Source: Spirochaetales bacterium
Lineage (GTDB): Bacteria; Spirochaetota; Spirochaetia; Sphaerochaetales; Sphaerochaetaceae
Length of the DNA stretch: 6,827 bases
Direction of reading: 5' to 3'
Assembly: GCA_022784805.1 (NCBI GenBank)
Contig: JALFYG010000136.1
Span: 1 to 6,827, forward strand
Of this stretch, positions 1 to 6,000 are shown one piece after another (within the stretch, counting starts at the first letter, position 1; every line of letters begins with the position of its first letter). A program made the translations under genes and the position numbers. A model generated the notes under the pieces. It had not been told where the DNA came from, did not search any database, and saw nothing but the letters and a program-made list of their open reading frames with translations.

Positions 1-146
1 CAATCGGAAAAAGAGAAATAATGTATTTATTTTCTGATCCAGCAAGGAATTATTAAAAAGTTAGCATTTAGCAAGTGAACTTCCCGAGAAACATAGACTT
101 TGGAAAAAATCATTTTATACGAGACATGACTGAGTAGTTACAAATT

Positions 147-182
147 AAAGGGACTGTTAACAATCCGATTAACAATCCCTTT
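147..182 (-). terminator. Probable intrinsic terminator of asnS
   Basis: A 14-nt inverted repeat with one mismatch (147-160 against 169-182) encloses an 8-nt loop. The outer seven pairs are AAAGGGA/TCCCTTT and the inner part is TTGTTAA-like. It starts 21 nt past the asnS stop. Read in the asnS direction, the 3' arm runs into TTTAATTTG, a weak interrupted U tract. The plus-strand direction has no T run, so it is best read as a minus-strand terminator. The arms also contain a direct repeat of TTAACAATCC (157-166 and 169-178). Confidence 0.6.
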
Positions 183-203
183 GAACGAACATTAAATATA
201 GAA

Positions 204-1589
204 TTAGTATTCACAATATCCGACAGCTCTTGGATAAGGAATAACGTCTCTGATGTTCTCGACTCCAGTAACGTATCTGACTGCTCTTTCAAAACCAAGA
301 CCGAAGCCAGCGTGAGGAGCTGTGCCATAGCGGCGAAGATTCATATACCACCAATAGTTGGTGTCATCCATCTTCAATTCATCCATTCTTGCCTTAAGCT
401 TATCGTAGTCGCTCTCTCTTTCGCTTCCTCCGATAATCTCACCAAGTCTTGGAGCAAGAATATCCATACCTCTGACTGTCTTTCCATCATCATTCTGCTT
501 CATATAGAAACTCTTGATTTCTTTTGGATAGTCAGTGACGATGACTGGTCTCTTTGCAATGACTTCAGTAAGATATCTTTCATGCTCAGAAGCGATATCT
601 GAACCCCATTCTACTGGGAATTCGAACTTTTCATTGTGCTTCTCAAGATGCTTGATAGCTTCTGTGTATGTCATGTGCTCAAATGGTGTAGATACAACGC
701 CTTCAAGTGTCTCAATGAGTCCCTTCAAGACAAACTGCTCAAAGAAAGCCATATCCTCGCTGTTCTTCTCAAGAACTGCCTTGAAGATGTACTTCAAGAA
801 GCTTTCTGCACAATCCATGTCACCTTCGAGGTCACAGAATGCCATTTCTGGTTCGATCATCCAGAATTCAGCCAAGTGGCGTGAAGTGTTGGACTCTTCA
901 GCGCGGAATGTTGGTCCGAATGTATAGATGTTCTTCATTGCCATGGCATAGGTTTCGCCTTCAAGCTGACCTGAAACTGTAAGGTTTGCTATCTTTCCGA
1001 AGAAGTCCTTTGAATAATCGACAGTTCCATCTTCCTTTTTTGGAACATTCATTAGATCCAATGTAGTTACCTGGAACTGCTCTCCAGCACCTTCACAGTC
1101 ACTTGCTGTGATGAGAGGAGTGTTGACATAAACAAAGCCATTCTCCTGGAAGAACTGATGGACTGCAAAAGCCATAGTGTTTCTGACTCTTGTGACAGCA
1201 CCGAAGAGGTTTGTTCTTGGTCTCAGGTATGCCTGCTCTCTCAAGAATTCAACTGTGTGTCTCTTCTTCTGAAGAGGGTAGTCGTTTGGACATGGGCCAA
1301 CGAGAGAAAGGGATGTAACAGCCAATTCAACCTTTTGGTTGCCGCCAAGACTCTGGACAATTGTTCCTTCTGCTGAAACTGCAGCGCCGGTGGAAATTGA
1401 ATCAAGGAGATTGTTATTATTGAAAGAAGCCTTGTCGATTACCGCCTGTAGTCCCTTTAGACAGGAACCGTCATTGATTTCCAAAAAGCAAACATTCTTG
1501 CTGTCTCTCTTTGTTCTCACCCAACCTTCAGCTCTTACAATCTCTGAGCTTGGTTCTCTTGTGAGAAGTGACTTGATTCTTTCTTTCAT
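204..1589 (-). CDS. asnS: Asparaginyl-tRNA synthetase (AsnRS, class IIb)
   Basis: Charges tRNA-Asn with asparagine using ATP in the cytoplasm. The 461-residue product matches the usual bacterial length of about 466. Residues 16-100 form the OB-fold anticodon-binding domain (AEGWVRTKRDSKNVCFLEIND). Class II motif 1 lies around 146-172 (FFQENGFVYVNTPLI, then CEGAGEQF). Motif 2 is at about 224-250 (TFGPTFRAEESNTSRHLAEF, with Arg229 and Glu231). Motif 3 is GFGLGFERAVRY at 428-439, with Arg435. The GEQF and EESNTSRHLAEF wording separates it from AspRS and LysRS. The start was chosen at 1589 because AGGAG (1597-1601) sits 7 nt upstream; an in-frame upstream ATG at 1634 lacks such a site and would add 15 non-family residues. 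The gene has its own candidate promoter and a terminator-like hairpin and is divergent from the next gene. Its leader is far too short for a T-box. It appears intact. Confidence 0.97.
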   Translation of the reverse strand: MKERIKSLLTREPSSEIVRAEGWVRTKRDSKNVCFLEINDGSCLKGLQAVIDKASFNNNNLLDSISTGAAVSAEGTIVQSLGGNQKVELAVTSLSLVGPCPNDYPLQKKRHTVEFLREQAYLRPRTNLFGAVTRVRNTMAFAVHQFFQENGFVYVNTPLITASDCEGAGEQFQVTTLDLMNVPKKEDGTVDYSKDFFGKIANLTVSGQLEGETYAMAMKNIYTFGPTFRAEESNTSRHLAEFWMIEPEMAFCDLEGDMDCAESFLKYIFKAVLEKNSEDMAFFEQFVLKGLIETLEGVVSTPFEHMTYTEAIKHLEKHNEKFEFPVEWGSDIASEHERYLTEVIAKRPVIVTDYPKEIKSFYMKQNDDGKTVRGMDILAPRLGEIIGGSERESDYDKLKARMDELKMDDTNYWWYMNLRRYGTAPHAGFGLGFERAVRYVTGVENIRDVIPYPRAVGYCEY

Positions 1590-1596
1590 ACTATAT

Positions 1597-1601
1597 CTCC
1601 T
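1597..1601 (-). promoter_or_regulatory. Ribosome binding site of asnS
   Basis: Minus-strand AGGAG placed 7 nt before the ATG at 1589. It decides the start codon over the in-frame ATG at 1634. Confidence 0.85.
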
Positions 1602-1604
1602 GAT

Positions 1605-1628
1605 TTTCCCATTGGGAAACGTTTGGGA
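1605..1628. promoter_or_regulatory. Palindrome and direct repeats in the asnS leader
   Basis: TTTCCCATTGGGAAA (1605-1619) is a perfect inverted repeat around T1612, and AAACGTTT (1617-1624) is a second palindrome overlapping it. TTGGGA occurs twice (1612-1617 and 1623-1628), exactly 11 bp apart, about one helical turn. The block lies between the asnS -10 candidate and its ribosome binding site, so it could be a repressor operator or a small 5' UTR hairpin (6 bp, 3-nt loop). The geometry is seen; the function is inferred. Confidence 0.35.
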
Positions 1629-1629
1629 T

Positions 1630-1658
1630 ATCATCTTTCATTATGCAATTAGGGTCAA
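1630..1658 (-). promoter_or_regulatory. Candidate sigma70 promoter of asnS
   Basis: On the minus strand TTGACC (1653-1658, 5/6 match to the -35 consensus) is followed after 17 nt by GATGAT (1630-1635, 4/6 match to the -10 consensus). Transcription would start near 1623, giving a leader of about 33 nt. Confidence 0.5.
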
Positions 1659-1670
1659 GGGATAAATGTA

Positions 1671-1697
1671 TTGAAGGAACAAAGGCTTTTGGATAAT
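1671..1697 (+). promoter_or_regulatory. Weak candidate promoter of the ArsC-like gene
   Basis: GATAAT (1692-1697, 5/6 match to -10) is preceded at a short 15-nt spacing by TTGAAG (1671-1676, 4/6). A start of transcription about 7 nt downstream would fall at the ATG (1706), so the mRNA would be leaderless or nearly so. This agrees with the absence of a good Shine-Dalgarno site, but the spacing is poor. Confidence 0.25.
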
Positions 1698-1705
1698 CTC
1701 ATTCC

Positions 1706-2038
1706 ATGCTACAGATAATCGGTAAAAACAAGGACAAAAATACAAGAGCCGCAATAAGGTGGGTGAAGGAAAGAAGAATCCAGCACCAGTTTGTGGATTT
1801 AGATGAAAGAAAACTGTCTCCCAAAGAATGGTCATCTATTTTCAACAGCGTTGATAGTGATGAAGACTTAATCGATAAAGAATCCCAGTATTACAAAAAG
1901 AATGGGTACTCTTGGAGAGAGTATGATCCAAAAGAAGAGATAATGGAGCACTATGAACTCTTGGTTATTCCTATTCTCAGAAATGGACAGAAAGCCCATG
2001 TGGGTTGGAGTGAAAAGTGGGTGGAGGATAATGTCTGA
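1706..2038 (+). CDS. ArsC/Spx-fold protein without the catalytic cysteine
   Basis: The 110-residue product has the length and layout of the ArsC/Spx/MgsR thioredoxin-fold family. An N-terminal strand and glycine (MLQIIG) are followed by helix 1 (NTRAAIRWVKERRI, like the family's KKARKWLEEHGI). FVDLDERKLSPKEW (29-42) corresponds to the family's second strand and helix, and IPILRNGQKAHVGWSEKWVED (88-108) to its RPVLVDG...VGFDEEKW tail. The protein has no cysteine at all: the position of the active-site Cys appears to be Asp10, and the Arg of the Arg-Pro motif is Ile88. Arsenate reduction or thiol chemistry is therefore unlikely. It may be a structural, RNA-polymerase-binding (Spx-like) or regulatory relative; the sequence does not decide. 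No strong ribosome binding site precedes the ATG (only GGAT 11 nt away), but the family-matching N-terminus supports this start. Its stop overlaps the next ATG by one base. Confidence 0.8.
   Translation: MLQIIGKNKDKNTRAAIRWVKERRIQHQFVDLDERKLSPKEWSSIFNSVDSDEDLIDKESQYYKKNGYSWREYDPKEEIMEHYELLVIPILRNGQKAHVGWSEKWVEDNV
2023..2027 (+). promoter_or_regulatory. Ribosome binding site of the MBL-fold gene
   Basis: GGAGG lies inside the 3' end of the ArsC-like gene, 10 nt before the ATG at 2038. A nearer ATG at 2031 is in another frame and gives no family-like protein. Together with the TGATG stop/start overlap this points to translational coupling. Confidence 0.6.
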
Positions 2039-2811
2039 TGCTCCACTACTGTGCCCTCACCACAGGTAGCTGTGGTAACTGTTATCTGTTTTATGATGGA
2101 GAGACCACCATCGCCATTGATTGTGGCGTTACATGGAAAAAGTTCTCAACAGAAATGGAGATGCACTCTATGCCCCTGTCGAGTCTGGGGGCAATGTTTC
2201 TCACCCACTTACACCCAGACCATGCAAAGGGGGTAGGGGCTGTGCAGAGAAAGACACAGGTACCTGTATTTGTATCTTCCACTGCACTTAGAGACGGAAA
2301 GACAGAGATGGACAAGCTGAAAATCGAGAGAAAGCTAGTCTTTCCCTTTACTTGGGGGACAACTGTAGGAGTAGGAAAGTTTGATGTAACTCCATTCAGG
2401 ACTTCCCATGATTCTCCGGGATCTTCGGGGTATTTTATAGTAAACGGAAACGACAAGATATTCTTGATGACTGACACGGGAGTAATACCAGAGGAAGCCT
2501 GGGGATATTCAAAGGTGTCATCTGTGAAGTTTATAGAATCAAACTATGATAGTGACATGCTGGCCCATGGGCCTTATCCCACATGGCTAAAGGCAAGAGT
2601 GAGAGGTGAGTATGGTCACTTGTCAAATGATGAAGCCGTCAACTTTGCTGGTGAGACAAGTGGACGTGGCGACCAAATATACTTTATTCACTTAAGTGAC
2701 AACAATAATGATGTCGGCTTATTGAAGGACTTAGTCAATAAGACCATTCCTTCCGGAATCTTCTGTAAAGTCTGTGAAAGGGGAGAAATGTTTGAAGGAT
2801 TTACAGACTAG
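2038..2811 (+). CDS. YycJ/WalJ-type metallo-beta-lactamase-fold hydrolase
   Basis: A 257-residue cytoplasmic metal-dependent hydrolase, with no signal peptide or membrane segment. The N-terminal TGSCGNCYLFYDGETTIAID with C29-G30 matches the SGSSGNCYLI...LLIDCG opening of the YycJ/WalJ group. The metal-binding motif is T-HLHPDH (His57, His59, Asp61, His62), with further expected ligands His124 (TSHDSPGSSGY), Asp146 (LMTDTG) and His218 (IHLSDNNND). The group hallmark ESNYD...ML..GPYP..LKAR...GHLSNDEA spans 167-200. The usual His in the ESNHD element appears to be Tyr170, judged from memory of the family. Family members have been linked to cell-wall control beside walRK or to DNA-related exonuclease activity in Bacillota; neither context is present here, so the substrate is unknown. 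The one-base overlap with the ArsC-like gene implies co-expression. Confidence 0.9.
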   Translation: MLHYCALTTGSCGNCYLFYDGETTIAIDCGVTWKKFSTEMEMHSMPLSSLGAMFLTHLHPDHAKGVGAVQRKTQVPVFVSSTALRDGKTEMDKLKIERKLVFPFTWGTTVGVGKFDVTPFRTSHDSPGSSGYFIVNGNDKIFLMTDTGVIPEEAWGYSKVSSVKFIESNYDSDMLAHGPYPTWLKARVRGEYGHLSNDEAVNFAGETSGRGDQIYFIHLSDNNNDVGLLKDLVNKTIPSGIFCKVCERGEMFEGFTD

Positions 2812-2824
2812 CTTAAGTCTGTGA
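2801..2824 (+). terminator. Hairpin at the end of the ArsC-like/MBL pair
   Basis: ACAGACT (2803-2809) and AGTCTGT (2816-2822) form a perfect 7-bp stem with a 6-nt loop, extendable by a T-G and a T-A pair. The stop codon TAG lies within it. The tail (GATTCCAGTTTCTTT) is only moderately T-rich, so it may be a weak terminator or an mRNA 3' end stabiliser. Confidence 0.45.
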
Positions 2825-2900
2825 TTCCAGTTTCTTTGAAATAAATATCAAAAGAAGAATTTTTACAGAAGTTTTAATGAATTAGTCCCCAAAAGCAGTA

Positions 2901-2929
2901 TTGAGGATGGCAAAAAGGGGTGCTATCCT
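2901..2929 (+). promoter_or_regulatory. Candidate extended -10 promoter of the large lipoprotein
   Basis: TTGAGG (2901-2906, 4/6 to -35) is followed after exactly 17 nt by TATCCT (2924-2929, 4/6 to -10). The -10 is preceded by TG-C, making the extended form TGCTATCCT. Transcription would start near 2936, leaving a leader of about 15 nt that contains the ribosome binding site. Confidence 0.45.
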
Positions 2930-2938
2930 ATCTAATAT

Positions 2939-2944
2939 AGGGGG
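2939..2944 (+). promoter_or_regulatory. Ribosome binding site of the large lipoprotein
   Basis: AGGGGG sits 6 nt before the ATG at 2951. It supports this start, which also yields a proper lipoprotein signal peptide. Confidence 0.75.
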
Positions 2945-2950
2945 ATAATT

Positions 2951-3013
2951 ATGAAAAGAAGCTTTGTGCTTTCAATTGCAATTATTTCAATTGTATTATC
3001 TTTGTTTGTATCT
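2951..3013 (+). other. Lipoprotein signal peptide
   Basis: Residues 1-21: basic start (MKRS), hydrophobic core FVLSIAIISIVLSLF, then V-S before Cys22 and a following ASS. Phe at -3 is outside the strict enterobacterial lipobox but is tolerated by the looser spirochaete lipobox. This is one of the clues to the host. Confidence 0.85.
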
Positions 3014-6000
3014 TGTGCTTCTTCCAAGACAGAAGAAACAAAGGTAGTTGAAGAAGTCGAAAAAATCGTTGAAATCGAAGAAATCGAAAAAGTCGAAGAA
3101 GTTATTGTCGAGGAGCCAATCAAGGCGGAAATCATCGATGGTTATCTTTATATCAATAACCATAGGGTGGATATCTATCTTGATGGTGGCAGCGTTGTCG
3201 GAGATGTTGATGCTCTCCTGGAGAGTGCCAATGCTTCTGGATACATTGAGCTCCCAACCGTGGAGAAAGATGGATATGTCTTCCTGGGTTGGATTGATTT
3301 AAATACAGGCTCATATGACAATAGAAGTTCTATAGAGCTTTCATCCATAGAAAGTGATATGAAGCTCAAGGCTGACCTGAAGCTTGATGTGGCTTCTACC
3401 GCCATCTCATTTGAGGAGGATGGAAATGCTTACGTCATCAAGGCAGAGCATCCTGTCTACTCTATCTCTGTAAAAGCTCCAAAGAACAGCATGGTTTCCG
3501 TCAGTGTTGATGAAATCATGAAGAATGCCATTGAAAATGAAGAAATCGTCATTCCTTCTATCTCATTGACAGATTATATCTTCCTTGGTTGGGTTGAAGA
3601 TGGAAAGGATGAAGCTCAAGAAAGCGTCACCATTAAGCTTGATGGAAATACAGGAAGTAGATCCTTTGGTGCCTTCTTTACACCTGATTTAAGTAAGGCA
3701 ACCTTTGATAGTGGCGTAGACGGAGACAAGGCTTGGTTCAAGGCTTCTCTCCTTGGCCTTTCAATCAAGGTAAATGCTCCTGTTGACAGTGCGTTCTATG
3801 GAGACATGGATTCTATTGTTGCTGAAGCTGTATCAAGTAATGTCCTGACACTTCCTACACTTAATAAAAGAGGATACGACTTCAAGGGTTGGAGAATTGT
3901 CGGAGAAGAGAAGGTTGAAGAGAATCCATCCATCGATATTCTCTCTATGACAAAGAGCTTGGAGTATGAAGCTGTATTTGAAAGAATCGTATACTCAATC
4001 GAATATGATGAGATTGGCGTAGAGTATGTGGCAAAGGTTGAGAAACCAGTAATCGCTCCTGTATTTACAGCTTCAGTTACAGAAGAGATTGTGATAGAGG
4101 AAGAGAAGAATCCAGATTCCTACACAATCGAAGACAGCTTCACTCTCATTAATCCTACTAGAGTCGGATATACATTTATTGGTTGGATTCGTGAAGGCGA
4201 AGAGTCATATGAAGCTAGAAAAACAGAAGAATTGGCTCTTGGAACAACAGGCGATGTGAAATATATAACTGTTTGGGTTCCAAATGAGTATAAGATCACC
4301 TTGGATCCTAATGGTGGAGAATTGAAGAATGCTCCTGTTTCCTTCACATTTGACGCTCCATCATTTACTCTTCCTGCTCCTGAGAAGAAGGACTATGTAT
4401 TCGTAGGTTGGAAGAGTGGTGACAAGGATCCTGTGAGAGAGTATGTGGTTGACACAACTGTTCCAAAGAGTATCTCTTTGAAGGCTGTCTGGACTCCAAG
4501 AGAGTACACAATCGAATACAACAAGAACATTGTGCTTTATTCTCCAAAACCAGAACCAATTCCTGAGCCGGAACCACTTCCAGAGAATCCAGAGTCCTAC
4601 ACAGTCTTGGATAGTTTCACCCTCTATAACCCTGAAATTGATGGTTATACATTCATGGGTTGGATTGAAGAAGGTGAAGAATCTTATGAAGCAAAGGCTG
4701 TTTACTCTCTTCCAAAAGGCTCTTCAGGCGACAGAAAGCTCAGTGCTGTCTGGATTCCTAATGAGTACTCTATCTCTTATGACTTAAATGGTGGAAAGAT
4801 TGAAGGCGAGGAGCCAAAATCCTTTACATTCAACTCTGATTATCCTTTGTTTATTGAGCCTACACTTGAGAATTATGTATTCCAGGGATGGATTGACACA
4901 GAAAGAGAAACAGAACCATTTAAGACACTCGACACAACAGTTCCAGGAGACAAGAGCCTTAAGGCTGTCTGGAAACCATATGAGTTTAGTATTTCCTATG
5001 ACTTGGATGGTGGAGAGCTCTCTGAAGACGCTGTCACATCATACACCGTTGAAAGCGAAAGCTTCACAACAGTGGCTCCAGTAAAGAGTGGATATGAATT
5101 TGTTGGATGGACAAATAAAGATGATGCAACATCTTGCCTCTTCTCATTGTCTCTCTTGAAGGAAGAGGTGAGAACAACACTCAATGCCTATGGCGACCAC
5201 TTGGAGATCTATACTTCTCTCTTTGACAAGAAGACCAAGGCAATGATCAGTGAAGCCATGAATAAAGCTGGAGTCTCCGGTATTATTGAGAATGGTGTTC
5301 TCAAGGTTGCTTATGAGGACTTGGATACTGAAGAGATTCTGACACTTGTCTCCTCAATCCTGAAGAATACTCAGATTGTGGTCGACGGCACATATTATGG
5401 CTCAAAGGCAATCGTTCCATTTGTGACAGTCGAGGCTGGAAGCACAGGTGACATTGCTCTTAAGGCAGTATGGAAGGTGATTACATACACAATCGATTAT
5501 GATGAAGACGGTGTCATCTTCGGTTCAGATCTCAACAGAAAGGCTGAAAATGCATGCTGGTACACAGTAGAGTCTGCATTCCAGGTCATTAACCCAGAGA
5601 AGAAGGGCTATGACTTTGTCGGCTGGATTCTTGAAGGTGAACCTACTAGCAAGGCTAGAAGCATCTATGAGTTCTCAAAGGGCACGACAGGTGACAAGAA
5701 CCTTGTTGCTGTTTGGATGCCATCTGTTTACTCAATCACAATTGACACTAAGGGTGGAAAGATTGATGAGTATCCAACCTCTTACTCATACATGGAGAAA
5801 GAAATCACAATTCCTACTCCTTATAGAGAGAACTACGACTTCCTTGGTTGGAGAGTGGAAGGAAACGAAGATGAACTTATCAGCCGCTATGTAATTAAGA
5901 AGGGTGACCTAGGAGATGTAAGCCTTAAGGCAGAATGGGCTTCTACAGTCTACACTGTCAAATATGATCTTGCTGGTGGAGCTCTCTCAGAAGGCGTTGA

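Noticed and set aside
1..21. A short open frame ending in TAA at 19-21 that could be the tail of an upstream plus-strand gene (QSEKEK).
   Set aside because: Only six codons are visible, and other frames are equally open over this length; nothing can be supported.
61..84. TTAGCA repeated in tandem-like fashion (TTAGCATTTAGCA).
   Set aside because: Two short copies in AT-rich sequence; expected by chance.
110..328. 72-codon minus-strand open frame overlapping the asnS 3' end.
   Set aside because: It runs through the terminator hairpin and overlaps asnS in another frame; the product resembles nothing and has no good ribosome binding site.
535..927. Long plus-strand open frames opposite asnS.
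   Set aside because: They are antisense shadows of a fully conserved synthetase gene, with no matching features of their own.
1590..1705. T-box riboswitch for asnS.
   Set aside because: The leader is too short, and no specifier stem, T-box sequence or terminator/antiterminator pair is visible.
1706..2038. Calling this gene arsenate reductase (arsC).
   Set aside because: No cysteine is present and the Arg-Pro arginine is missing, so the activity cannot be supported.
2562..2573. Perfect 12-bp palindrome GGCCCATGGGCC.
   Set aside because: It lies inside the conserved coding segment for Ala-His-Gly-Pro of the hydrolase and is explained by codon choice.
4530..5084. Secondary plus-strand open frames within the lipoprotein gene.
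   Set aside because: They are out-of-frame shadows whose Ser/Leu/Gln-rich products repeat only because the real gene is repetitive.
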